A DNA stretch of 64,000 bases, taken from the NCBI RefSeq assembly GCF_010389155.1, contig NC_057761.1:59394587-59458586 (forward strand), given 5' to 3'. Both the position numbers and the translations under genes were made by a program. Position 1 is the first letter of the stretch; each line of letters opens with the position of its first letter. Source of the DNA: Erigeron canadensis. Taxonomy: Eukaryota > Streptophyta > Magnoliopsida > Asterales > Asteraceae. The notes below the pieces were generated by a model. That model had not been told where the DNA came from, searched no databases, and saw only the letters and a program-made list of their open reading frames with translations. Positions 34,607 to 46,263 of the stretch are shown in pieces.

Positions 34607-35680
34607 ATGGATCATCTTTCTGAAATCCATGAGCAGATACTCATAAGATTGAGTGTGAGGGATCTGATCCGATGCAAGAGCGTGTGTAAGTCATGGCTAT
34701 CTTTGATCTCTAAACCTCAATTCATCAAAGCCCACCTTAACCAAAATGATCAAATTGATCGCAAGAATGACATAATTGGACATAGAAGAATTGTTATGTC
34801 TAAATTACCTTATAACTCTGATGGAGCTTTTGAATTTGACAACTACACATTTGACTTCTGTCGAAGTCATCTACTCGGTTCTGCTAATGGTCTGGTATGT
34901 GTCTCTCTTTCCCGTACTGAAATTGTAATAGTTAATCCTTCGACTAGAGAGGTAAACAAAATAACCAAACCGCAAATTCCAGCTGAAACTGGGCCCCTCT
35001 TTTGGGGCTTTGGTCATGATTCATATGTAGATGATTATAAAGCTGTTATAGGGTATTTAAAAGATGAGAATTGTACCTGTTTTCAAGTCTTCAGTTTAAA
35101 GGCTAATACTTGGAAGATGATTGAAGAGGTAAATCATGCCTTTTCAAGTAGGATAGGTGTCTTATGCAAGGGAGCTCTTCATTGGGTTGCATATGATAAC
35201 TCATCTAAAAAGAATATAGTTCTTTCCTTTAGTTTATTGGATGAAAAGTTTGTGGAAGTCCCTCAACCTGATGATGTGAGATACCAATATGATGTCGCTC
35301 AAGAGTTTTTAATGCGTTTGGGAACTATGAAAGACTGTTTATGTGTATTTCTGCACGAATCACTTCTTGATGAATTATGGGTAATGAAGGAGTATAATGT
35401 TAAAGAGTCCTGGGAAATCATTGGGCGTGAACCTGAGGTTAAGTATGACTTCCTGCACCGCATGAAACTATTGCAAAATTATGTTCCAAATAAAGGGACC
35501 TTGAGTCGTGATATAGGGCTGTCCGATGGGAGATTGTTCATGGGGTCTCCTTTATTTGTTGAAAGTCTGGTTTCTCCTCATTTCCACAAGAGACAGAAGA
35601 GAAAGAGGCGGCAAGTAAGTTCCATGAAGAGCTCTAAGTTGGGCCTATTTGTGGCATTTCATATTCATCCTGGTCATTAA
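34607..35680 (+). CDS. F-box/FBA (CPR1-like) protein
   Basis: Predicted SCF ubiquitin-ligase substrate adaptor. The ATG at 34607 is followed by the F-box (residues about 5-45, with IHEQILIRLSVRDLIRCKSV and VCKSWLSLIS). An F-box-associated domain runs to about residue 300, with landmarks LLGSANGLVCVS, WGFGHDSYVDDYKAVIGY and GVLCKGALHWVAYD. The tail SLVSPHFHKRQKRKRRQ is basic and could be a nuclear signal. The unspliced frame gives 357 residues (stop 35678-35680). A consensus donor CAA|GTAAGT at 35615 would instead end the first exon after residue 336, at the same place where the paralogue at 23897 is spliced. A short last exon near 36403 is possible but unproven. The target protein cannot be inferred. 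Confidence 0.88.
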   Translation: MDHLSEIHEQILIRLSVRDLIRCKSVCKSWLSLISKPQFIKAHLNQNDQIDRKNDIIGHRRIVMSKLPYNSDGAFEFDNYTFDFCRSHLLGSANGLVCVSLSRTEIVIVNPSTREVNKITKPQIPAETGPLFWGFGHDSYVDDYKAVIGYLKDENCTCFQVFSLKANTWKMIEEVNHAFSSRIGVLCKGALHWVAYDNSSKKNIVLSFSLLDEKFVEVPQPDDVRYQYDVAQEFLMRLGTMKDCLCVFLHESLLDELWVMKEYNVKESWEIIGREPEVKYDFLHRMKLLQNYVPNKGTLSRDIGLSDGRLFMGSPLFVESLVSPHFHKRQKRKRRQVSSMKSSKLGLFVAFHIHPGH

Positions 35681-37168
35681 GTTATAAATCTTAATTTAGT
35701 CCAGTTTTATAGTATCGGTGACTGACATCAGTATCATATTCATTGAACCTATTGTCAAAATAGATGTAAAAGAATATCCAGTAATCTGCTGCATACTGTA
35801 ATTATCTTTTCTAAGTGGCCTATTGTCCTATGATATCACTTCTACATATCCTTAGGTTGTAACTCTCTTTAAATTCCTTAATGTGTCTTTCAATTTTTGG
35901 CTGAACATTTTTTAATATAATCCCTGATTCAGGAATGTCATTTTGTAACCCACTGACTGGAGAAGGTAATGCACAGACTGCTTATGATTATCCATAATCC
36001 TCTTTATAGTAAAACTGTACAGGAGCTGAATTGTGTAACATACAGAGGACTTGATTCTTAATTTGATGTTTGGACAAGAACGTTTGTTTAAGTGTTGGGC
36101 AGCCATTTAATACAATCACATTAGACATGGCATCCCTAATGCCTTCAAAGCTAATCATCAAGAGGCTGTAAAATCTTTTGTATCAATTGAACTATGGTTC
36201 ATTTCTTCTTTTCCTTAATGCTCTTTGCCATAAGTGTGCATTATCTTAACTAGGTTCTAAATTAATAATGATTCGGACATGCATCCGCTTGTTAGTATAT
36301 CTCTCTATCTTACATGTACAATTGTAGCAACCATTGTATGCTGTTTTCTTTTACCGCCATAGTTGGGCATATTATAATCACTTCTTGCTATAACTTTTCA
36401 GGCTATACAAAAACTTCTGTTGTAGCATTCTGTGGTGTTCCTAATGCCAATGCCAGTAGCAGTTTCAGTGCCGTTGTCAATGCAAGCGCTAGTGCTAGTA
36501 TTAGCTAGTTATGGTTCCAGAGTTCGAGAAGAAGCTGTCAAGTTGACGGAGGGGGTGACAGGTCAATGTTCTTTAATTGGTGTCCAAACTAGCAGACTTA
36601 GCTTGAAATCCCGTACCATTGGCTTAAATTTCTTGTGTTTAATGATTTTTAGAGTGTGTTCTTAAGATGGTTACTTTGTTGGAGGCTTATGCCATGTTAA
36701 TTTTTTTGTTGGATGATTTTCTTTACTTTCAGTTTTAACAAAGTTAAAGAATATAATGTGTTGTATTTTGATGTTTAGAACGAGGATATATAATAATCTT
36801 CCTATTTAATTATATTGGCCCAAGTCTATTTCTAATCAATGGGCACTAAAAGTTTGAGGCCGTTGATAAAATTAATATATAACAAAAATAAATATATTTA
36901 TGATCAAAGTTGATAAATTTTGACTTTAAAAAATTTGACAAGTTTTATAAAACGGATAGAGTAATTAATAAAAATTATATCAATGAAAAGTATATTGAAA
37001 TCTCAAAACGTCAATATATTTTATATGAAGTGTTATATAATACAAACAAATATTTTTGCGGTCAAAATTTAAAGCATAAAACTTCAAATCAAAAGTGGAC
37101 ATATAATATAAGACGGAGAGGGTAAATCATTGAAACGAGGATGTGCTATGTGGTGAATTAATGAAAAT
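35681..37168. other. Intergenic or 3' region of the F-box gene
   Basis: No gene is supported. Around 36403 a splice acceptor (TTTTCAG) could serve the upstream F-box gene. The frame 36314-36508 is a Ser/Ala-biased read of simple sequence. Near 37110 the phrase AAGACGGAGAGGG recalls a Stowaway-type end, but its partner is not clear. Confidence 0.4.
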
Positions 37169-37494
37169 CAATGTTTTAATTACCGGTATATACCGACCGA
37201 TATTACCGGTATCCCGGAACTTTCTGGTATTTTCTTGAAATTTTTTAAAAATAATTTTTATGATACTTTAATGTTTTTTTTTTTTGTTATTTATTAACTT
37301 TAAAACTATATTTTGTTATGAAATACCTATTTACTATTATTTTTTATAATTGTACTTTGACTAATTTCATTAAATTGTAACAAATTTTATAAAATTTTTA
37401 TAAAAAATACAAAAATATTAAAATAGTCGTATTGGTCGGTATTTTATAATAAAATTTTTTTTTCACATACGATCGATTTTTAAAACATGGATGG
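37169..37494. mobile_element. hAT-type MITE with ATGAAAAT duplication
   Basis: ATGAAAAT flanks the unit on both sides (37161-37168 and 37495-37502). Inner ends are CAATGTTTTAATTACCGG and, from the right, CCATCCATGTTTTAAAAA, sharing ATGTTTTAA with a small offset. Subterminal ACCGGTATATACCGACCG and its degenerate complement add foldback potential. Confidence 0.5.
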
Positions 37495-38626
37495 ATGAAA
37501 ATAGTTATTAACTTAATAATAAAATAAATTTAAGGGTATATTAACCAACAGAAATATCAAGTAAAACTTTCTTTACTTTTTTTAAAAAAAAAAAGTAAAA
37601 CTTTCTTTGTAAAAATCAACCCCCTGTCTCCTAAATACTAAAACCCTAAATTTCAAAACCCAAATCAAAGTGTGCAAAATAAGATTTCGTCAGTTATATT
37701 TTAGGCAAGGGAATTTAGCTTTTATATATGATAGAGATAGAGAGAGATATGGAAGAGATTTGCACAGCGGTTTTCAAACTCGGCGGAACAAGTTCATGGC
37801 TTCAAACTCCATATCACGGAATCAACCGATCAACAAACAAATGATGAAAATAATAATAATTTATCAGCAGCTGGTGGTATTCAAAACAAAATAGATCACT
37901 ATCAAGTTTTGAATGTTTCAAGAGAAGCTTCTCATCAAGAAATCGAATCTGCTTACAGAGAACTTGTTCGCAAGTTAGTTTACCTCCCTTCTTTCAGAAT
38001 GTTACTGTCAAAAATTGTTAATATCTGTTGTTTACTATATATAGGTATCATCCTGAAAGAGAAGCGTCGGAAGATTCGGGGCTATTCAAGGAAGTTATGT
38101 ATTCTTACAGCATTTTATCTGATCCGGAAAAAAGAAGGCAGTATGATATTTTAGGCTCTGAGGTACTTTTCCACCTTTCTGAAATTTTTATACTTCCTGT
38201 GAACATATGTGCTTGTACTATAGCCATCGTCTTGTTATTTAGGGGGTGTGTGGGAGTGCGAATAACAGTTTATTATGTTTTCTGAAAGCCTAATCACAGT
38301 TTGAAGTGTTTGCTATTAGATGCTTTTTTGCCTCTTCAAAGGGAAAAATCCTCTTATATATAAAACAAGTGAGTGATGTGTATTCTCAACACATCTTTCC
38401 AGTCTATTAAAAAAAAAATCGTATCCGAAACCCGTCATTTTTTGGGCCGGGTCCGGGTATGCGGGACTTGGGCTGGGCTGGTTATGAGGATGATATTAAA
38501 TTTTTTGCGGGTTCGGTCCGGGATGATTTTAGATTAAAACCCGCATATCCGACCCATATATACGTACCCCGCCCCGACCCAGTATACCTGATATGTATAT
38601 ATTACATTATAAAAATATCGATATTT

Positions 38627-39688
38627 GAGTTAAGTGCAAGAATGGTCCCCATATATTCGGCAATCCCTGAAGACATGTTTCAGTTGCAATGGCAGTCCAT
38701 CTCTAATGGATTTGTTAATTATTATCGTTAAGTTCTCCATGTGAGTAGCACGTGTGGGTATTAATGTCCTTCCACCTACACAACCCCAGGGGTGTTCAAA
38801 ACTATCTATATCCAAAAAGTTGGATACCGTAATTTTCGGATTCAAACTTGAATAGTATTTTTTAAAAGTTTCAAATATTTTGGATATCCGGAAATTGTTT
38901 TTTTATTTGGTTGAATTTCAAGATCCTTTTTTTAATTCAATCATACTCGAAAATAACAAAAAATTATTTACCTTTTTCTTGGTTATTTATTTATTTCTAG
39001 GATATTTATTTTTAGGATATTTGCTTCGAATATTTTTTTTCTAGTTTATTTATTTTTTTCTAAAATTCGGCTATCCGGATATCATATATTTGAAATTTCG
39101 GGGGATATCCAAGCTTCAGCTATTTGATATTCGGACATTCGAAATTTCGAATAGCGAATTTCAATATCTGAACACATATTCAAAATTTTGGATATCCAAA
39201 ATATCTGAATTTTAGAAAGAAGAAAGAAATAAATATCCTAGATATTTTCGTATATATTGAAACTAACATATCAGAATTTTTCATTTTTTTTGAGTATTTT
39301 CTTATATTGAAACTAAACTTTCCGGATATTTTTTGGATTAAAAAATATATATATTCAAATTTAAACAAAAAAAATAGAAATAAACTTTTTGGATATTTTC
39401 GAATATCCGAAATTTTCAAAAATCATTATCTGAACCCGAATCTGAAATTTAGGATATCCGAAGTTTGAATATCCAATTATTTGTGTAGGTGGTTTGACAT
39501 TAATACCCCTCACGTGCTACTCACCTGGAAACTTAACGACACTAATTAATGGTTTTGTTAGTGCGGGTCTGCGGGACCGCCGTTGCAACTGAAACATGTC
39601 TTCAGGGATCACCGTTGCTTAAAGTTTAAGAGAGAGATTGTTGTTGCAAAAAGTTTCAAACCACAGGGACCGTTCTTACATTTAACTC
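38627..39688. mobile_element. Mutator-like foldback element in pseudogene intron 2
   Basis: Left end GAGTTAAGTGCAAGAATGGTCCC, right end read inverted GAGTTAAATGTAAGAACGGTCCC. The inverted similarity continues inward with gaps (GACATGTTTCAGTTGCAA and its complement; CACGTG near 38749 and 39512). Flanks TCGATATTT / TTGATAGTT match 7 of 9, as for an aged 9-bp duplication. The middle (38860-39480) is rich in GGATATCCG/CGAATATCC motifs. Confidence 0.7.
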
Positions 39689-41473
39689 TTGATAGTTTAA
39701 TTCCAATAAGTATCTAAATGTCTGAAATGCTAATTGATTATTTTAGAATTAATAGCAAATATCTATGCTTCTTGAAATTATTAGCTTGACTGAATGAAAG
39801 TGCCGATAGATGGCTATCGTTCTAAATTTTGTGTGTAATGTCACTACAACTGAGTCTTGTAACTATATTTAGTTAATCAAATAGATTAGAGCTCTTGTAA
39901 CCATTATCACGGAAGTTAGCAGTACTGACTATATGTATAGATATATGTATATAATTAACGGATCCTTGATTACCCTTGGGGAAACCCATTACCCCCGACG
40001 GTTAGTAAGTAAATGGGGACCCGTCGGATCCGGGGACGGAGATTTTTAATCGGGTCCGGGAATCCTTAAACCCGACTCGTTGCAATCCCTGATTACATGG
40101 TAAAATTGATATATATATGTGTATATATATAGGGTTCGGAAACTGAAGACTATAAAATGTGCAATAATGTAGTTATGCTTACTATGGTTGTTTGATTATC
40201 AATATACAAGGGTCAAAATAGCGTGGAAGCTCTCTTCTTTATAATGATTTGGTCTATAACATCTTATGTATGTAAGCATATACAGTTGCAGAATATATAA
40301 TCCTAAAGAAGACGAGAAATCTTAACTTGTTACTTGATATTGTATTACACATTGTTAGCACTGACTTCAAAAAAACATAAGTTCTCCACCACGTATGTAG
40401 CTCTACTTTAAAACACATATAACCTCCTTTACTCTAAAATTTTAAAGATGTAATTCTTTCAACAAGAATGTGAATGAACATGACCCACGACACCCCATAT
40501 GTGTAATAGTTGATGTTCCCATGTGGATGAGATCCATGGCTGTGAATTTTGATGCTCCCGCACACACCGAGTCAGTAAGAATATATCAATAACATAGTTA
40601 TTATCAATTAAATATGTATTCCAGTCATGTTAAAGGCTTTTACTGGACTTCCCTTTTATTTAGGAAAAAGGCTTTCAATGGACTTGTGTCCCACTAGAGT
40701 TGCCTGATTTAGACTAATAGTATTGAATGACTTATTGTCAATCAAATAGGCACTTGATGATGAAGGCTTCGACATGGAGTTTGATTTATCAAACGCTGGA
40801 TTTATGGGTATCATTTTTGGAGTACCACTTAGGTACCTTTTTTATGCAAGTTTTACCTTTTTAAGTAAGTTCGGAGCTTATATGAAGACAAGAGTTTCAG
40901 TGAATGTTCTTGAGGAAACGTCAAATGCAACATTCACAGCCAAGCCCCTTCCAATAGGAGCATCAATTAGTGGAAAGGTGAGTATTTATCTTAGTGTTAG
41001 AGGATCATGACTCCTTTTTGTAGTTTACATATTGGTACCTTAACTAAGTTGATTGCCAGTAAACAAACAATGTGCTCATTTTTTTAGTGTTACGATTAGT
41101 GAGGATGAAGCTCAATCAGGGATTGTTGTTAGAGTTACTTCAAATGCACAAATGCAGATTTAAGGTGCTCCAAAGTTTCTCAGTTTTTTTTTTTTTTTTC
41201 CGATTTTAATGTGTTTATCATATTGTTTAATAAAATATTAATCTACGTGTAAATCTACACTGCAGCTACTCTATTTTGAGCAAGTTAATGATGGGGGCTA
41301 TAGGCTGGCATTACGGGTACTTTCATTTCTGTTATCTTTTGTTTTAGGTTTTTTAAGTAACATTGTGATAGTGACGTGTGTTTAGTGATCTTTTGCTGTA
41401 ACTACAAGTGGCACTAAGAGAAAAATGTAAGAAAAAGAGAGAGATCGATGCTATTTAACAATTAACGTTGTAG

Positions 41474-42349
41474 CCTATGTAGCACGGGGACGGCATGTAG
41501 GTGCTCGTACCCGTTTCGGGTACTTCACAGGGACGGATTCGCGTTGGGGACGGCCAGAAACGTTCCCTATACGTTTCTAGATATTTGGGGACGTTTCCCA
41601 CAAAGTTTCCAGGCCGTTTCCAGATTAGGTGGTGGTTATGTGGTTGCTTCCACCGTTTTTTCCGGCGACTCCACGTCTGGCGGAGAAGATGAATGACAAG
41701 ACAGAGCGAGAGAAAGAAATAGAGAGAAGGGAATACCTTTTAATGAGCCTTGATCTAAAAACGAATTAGGTATGGATTTATTAGTGGTGGACTGGTGGCG
41801 TAAGGAGTGATGAGCAGGAAGTGATGTTGATGATGAAAAAGAACGTGGGGAGAAATTACATTACGTAACACTACTAATAAAAGTAGGCTGCATAGTTATA
41901 TTTTAATACTTATTTTAATAAATTACAAAATATTTTCATAGTACAGTTATACTATACAGCTTTTTTAGAATTCATTATCTAAAATTAAAGAATCTGATTT
42001 ATATTATTGGGATAACTTGGATGATGTTAACATAATTTTGGTTGGATGATGTTGCTCTCACAAACCATTAAAATCATGGAGGGCTTTTTGACATGTGTAG
42101 AAATTGATTTAAGTGAGTTTGTGAGAGCAACATCATCCAACAAAGATGATATAAATCATTTTCCCATATATTATAGATATAATAGTAAGATCTAATATTT
42201 TTGGAATTTCTTCAATATACTTTTTATTTTTTATATTTTTATTGCCGTATCCTTGCCGTCCCCGTATCTTTGATTTTTGAGTTTTTCCGTTTCCCGTCTC
42301 CGTATCGTCCCCGTATCCTAATACCGTACCCGTCCCGGTGCAACCTAGG
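41474..42349. mobile_element. Terminal-inverted-repeat element in pseudogene intron 5
   Basis: Left end CCTATGTAGCACGGGGACGG, right end read inverted CCTAGGTTGCACCGGGACGG, then GGTACG-type continuation. Flanking 9-mers ACGTTGTAG / TACTTGTAG match only in part. A fragment of the same end recurs near 42668-42700 (GCGTAGCACCAAAACGGGTACGGG). No transposase. Confidence 0.6.
42041..42141. mobile_element. 101-bp foldback MITE nested in the 41474 element
   Basis: A perfect 25-bp inverted repeat: 42041-42065 begins GTTGGATGATGTTGCTCTCA and 42117-42141 is its exact complement, with a 51-bp loop. The perfect arms suggest a recent insertion. Confidence 0.7.
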
Positions 42350-44455
42350 TACTTGTAGTATTAGTACCTTTGATTTTTAGTTTGTGAAGAAACCGGATCG
42401 ATGGTATCAAATATTCGAATCCATGTGCTTTAAAATCTCTAGGAATTAAGCACAACCCAGTCTTCGAATATTATAGTTCTTTGTATACATCTATAATTCT
42501 AGTTTATATGTGGTGTGCCTTCTCATTGTTTGTTGATTATATGTCCCAAGTAAAAGTTATTTCTGAATAGAGGCTATTTAACTTGCAGATTTTGTTTGTT
42601 ATTTCAATTTTACATATAGGTATTAGTGAGATTAAGTCATCCATTACTTCTTTTCTGCCACGAGTCGCGTAGCACCAAAACGGGTACGGGTAGCCTATTA
42701 TTAGGTCGATTAAATTTGATTATTTCATTGAGCTTTATGTGTTCCTCACCGATACCTTTTGCATAATTGCATGTATAAGGGGGTTTTGAAGTTCATAAAC
42801 TCTGGAGGATGTTTAGATGTGTTTTCAGGATAGATCAATGCCGTCTTCACTCTTTCTTTTTTGGAATGTTACAGAATGTTTCTTCATTGTAGTTCTACAG
42901 TCGAAAACTTAGAAGGGGTTTGAACTTTGAATAGGCTTTTAAAACTATTTATGATTTTTGTCGGTCCTTCAGCTGCAAAGTTTGATAGCAAGTTAACTAC
43001 TCTCAAAATACATGATGCAAATCAAAGGGAAATATAGAGTAATAGAGTTTAAGGAAAGAAAGTTGCACCATGATTTAGAATGTTTAGGAATTTTTGTCCT
43101 GTGTTTACCTCCTTGATCTACTTCAAGAGGCTTTTCAACTAGAAAACTGATGCTCCTTGATGGCAGAGCAGGAAACAATAAAGTGACCGTTCACTCAACT
43201 CTTATGTAACGTGCTATTGATTCATTTGATGACACTCGTCAATTACGATCAAGGGGTAGCTTATCTACAAGATCCAATGGCCATTAAGTTTCTAGCAATC
43301 ATTTCGTACTTGAACAAGGTATTCTGAACATATCCAAGTTAGGTCAAAAAATGAATGTCAATTGCCACCATAATATGTACATAGTTATAATTTAATTGGA
43401 CAGATTATCATTACTTATCATCATAGGTTCATAGTGAGTAGGTTTGTTATTAACAGGCTGCAAGAATTTATATAATTCAATAAGTGTATTTTCTAACAAC
43501 ATTGTGGTACTGATTTCAGATGGTTGTAGACTATAATATAGAAAGTCTTAGTAAGTTTACTTATGTTCAAAGTGTTGAATTTACACATATTAGAACACGA
43601 TGTTTTTTATATATTGTGGGCTAGTCATTTATGACTAAATCTTTTGCAGGAAGATAGTGAGAAAACCGGTAAGATGACTTCTGCAGGGATGTACTTCTTG
43701 CATTTTCAAGTATACAGAATCGATTTAACTGTTAATGACGTACACATCCTTTAGACTTTCAATACATCCCCCTTTATCCCGTCATGCTTTAATTTAACAA
43801 TGAAAGTGCACTTCTGATCATCGTGCAGTTAGCAATGGCTAAGGACGATGCGGTGCCAGACCTTAAAGTGTTAGAAGGTCTTCAACCGTGCGAGGTCTCT
43901 AAACTAAAATCTGGCACTCAAATATTTGCAGTCTATGGTTAGGGAACTCTTATTTCTGTTCGATTCTCTCTTTTTTCTTTTTTTTTTCTTCCTATTCTGG
44001 GTATGTGTGTTTATGCAAAATTCGATCTATCTATCTACTTGCAGGAGATAATGGTTTCCAAACAACATCGTATACAATATAAGCTATTTGTGCCACCACA
44101 TATGAGGATACAACTCATAAGCTCAATGATATTGAGCAGCAGATTTTGAGAAAGAGAACCGAGCTACGTGAATGTGAGACAGATTACCAACAGGTATATT
44201 ATCTTCTTAAGCATTTGTGATCTACTTATTGATGTAGCTTAAAGAAAGCTATTGCTAAAGTGTAAATTGCTCCAATTACACTTTAGCATGCATAGAGCAT
44301 CATTTTTTGTGACTAAATTGCACCAATTAGCATGCATAGGGGTTCACTTTGCAAGAAAGAAAATTCATAAATCCATGAGTCATCATAAAGTGTAAATTTA
44401 TTATTACTTCCGTATATGTCATGAGATGGGTGATATTCTACTGTAATTTGTTAAT

Positions 44456-44760
44456 GGGGTTGATTATGTCCAATATAATTTTTTCTTTTGTACATCTTTG
44501 CCGATATGTTTTCCTTTTGTACATGGTTTGCCAATATTTCATTGTATATACAAAAGAAAAAGTACATTGGTCATCTAGTAATTAATCCCTTTTTAGTATA
44601 TTCTTTTGTAATATTTTAATAGGGGTTAATCATTGGATGACCAATATACTTTTCCTTTTGTACATGGCTGCCAATATTTTTTTTCCTTTTGTACATGGTT
44701 GCCAATATTTCAGTTTATTTACAAAAGAAAAAGTACATTGGTCATCTAGTAATTAATCCC
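44456..44760. mobile_element. Pair of related foldback MITEs in pseudogene intron 8
   Basis: Two units (about 44456-44590 and 44622-44760) share CTTTTGTACATGG, GCCAATATTTCA and ACAAAAGAAAAAGTACATTG, and end GTAATTAATCCC. In the second unit the left end GGGGTTAATCATTGGATGACCAATAT is the inverted form of the right end. Confidence 0.65.
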
Positions 44761-45649
44761 TTTTTAGTATAGTTATGCTACAAACATTTTTCTTTTCATC
44801 TTTTGCAGGCTGTAGAACGATTTTATGAAGTGATCAACAGACGTAACCAAGAAAAGCAGAAGGTAGCGAGTCAAATACTAAAAGACATAACTTCTAATAG
44901 TGTGTCAAATTTTTTCAGTTCGACTCTCAAAAGAATGATTAAGTCGTTAAAGAATGGCCAAAAATTTGACAATGCCAGCTGACACACATAAGCATTTTGG
45001 TATAATAGATAAGCAACTCGTATAAATATGATTCCTTGGTCTATTTTCAAAGTAACATTTTCCATGCTGGTGAACCTACATTGTTTTTCAAATTCGAAAC
45101 AGTAGCAATTTGTTTTTATATTTTCGGTAATCAACCTATTCCTTAATAATTTGCAATAGTTAATATTGTTAGAGGTTGGAAAATGGTGAGGTTGTGGTAA
45201 CTAGTCAAAATCGGTTCTGGTCAGACAACATTTTGGAGTCAAATAAAACATCCCGGGTAGGTTGACCTGGAACCATGTTTGTCCATAATCATAGTTAAGG
45301 TTTTGAACAACTAGTGTGACACTATTATGATCTTTTTGACCCTTTTTCCTAGAATTATGCCTTTATTTATTTATTTTGCCCGCTGGAAATGAACATAACA
45401 CGAGTCAAAATTGCCACCTTCTCTCATTGTTATAGGTTTGCATATACTTGGAATACTAACGGGTGGCCCTGGTCCCATTTCATACAGGTGGCTGAACTTC
45501 TAAAAAGAAAAGCCAGTATCCAATCATCGTTCACTGTAGGCAGATCTTTGGTGGTAGGTAGCGGGAGTAACTCTCTAGTTAGTAATGGAGGAAGCCACAC
45601 CGAAGTTCCTGGCGGTGAAGGTGAAACCAGCAACGATTTATACGTATGA

Positions 45650-46263
45650 AGAATTAAGGAACCTCTGATGCCAAATCCAAGAAATGCTTCAATCCTAACC
45701 TCAAAGCTACATCTGATCAAAAGTAACACTCAATCGTTTGTCCTAATGCATGTTTTTTCTTCTTTGCATAGAGGGCTTATTCATGTTCTAATGGCTGCTT
45801 GTTAATTATAATTCAATATTGTATACAGAATTTTTGGATCTTTGAGTACATTCGATATGCCATATTAATTGATTATTTTTAGTGAGGTTCATCAAGTTAT
45901 GGTGTGTTTGGATTATGAGAATGGGAATGAAGGAATCATATCATTCCATTGAAAGTGTTTGGTTCATTGATTCGGAAGTTCTCATTGATTAAACCTATCA
46001 ATTAAATTTTGATTTCACTATTTTTATTGTTATCTAAGATTCTAAGATAACTTATCTTCTCTATCTTTTTTAGGGGCTAGGTCTATTTCCAATCATCCTT
46101 TAGTAATGTGGGAAACATCCCAGAGCAACACACTAGTTGGGCCAGCAAACTCTCAGTCCATGTAATTGTATACTTGGCCCGTTATTGCAAAAATTTAGCC
46201 CGTTTTAACTCCTTAGTGGATTAGTGTAACAGGCCAGATTTTTGAATGAACTTAAATAAATAA
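45650..46263. other. 3' flank of the J-protein pseudogene
   Basis: No gene is supported. A degraded GTGTGTTTGGATTATGAGAATGGGAATG phrase (45903) resembles Tourist-type ends, but no element could be bounded. Confidence 0.4.

Larger units (their letters stand above)
37796..45649 (+). pseudogene. ARG1-like (altered response to gravity) J-domain protein, broken
   Basis: Exons recognised: J-domain part 1 ending 37973, then 38045-38162, 40750-40977, 41061-41164, 41266-41316, 43650-43739, 43829-43937, 44045-44193, 44809-44862, 45488-45649. The order matches ARG1/ARL proteins: J domain, MEFDLSNAG region, VLEE block, KQCAHFF block, LLYFEQ, TSAGMYFLHFQVYRID, EGLQPCEVSKLKSG, coiled coil (EQQILRKRTELRE), ELLKRK tail. 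Damage: the J-domain HPD is HPE; no ATG is in frame with the first exon (candidates at 37749 and 37796 are out of frame); exon 4 joins with TAA straight after GGAAAG; it ends CAGATTTAAG out of frame; and exon 8 has TAA at 44080-44082 where the family has a glutamate codon. Introns 2 and 5 exceed 2 kb and hold foldback elements. The intact paralogue would be a membrane-associated J-protein in gravity signalling. The reading of the remaining exons is well kept, suggesting fairly recent loss. Confidence 0.85.

Noticed and set aside
36314..36508. Ser/Ala-rich frame
   Set aside because: A reading of simple alternating sequence; at most its acceptor at about 36402 may serve the upstream gene.
38400..38600. 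Possible gene in the CCGGGTCCGGGTATGCGGG region
   Set aside because: The short frame comes from GGGTC/CCCG repeats typical of degenerate transposon ends in this intron.
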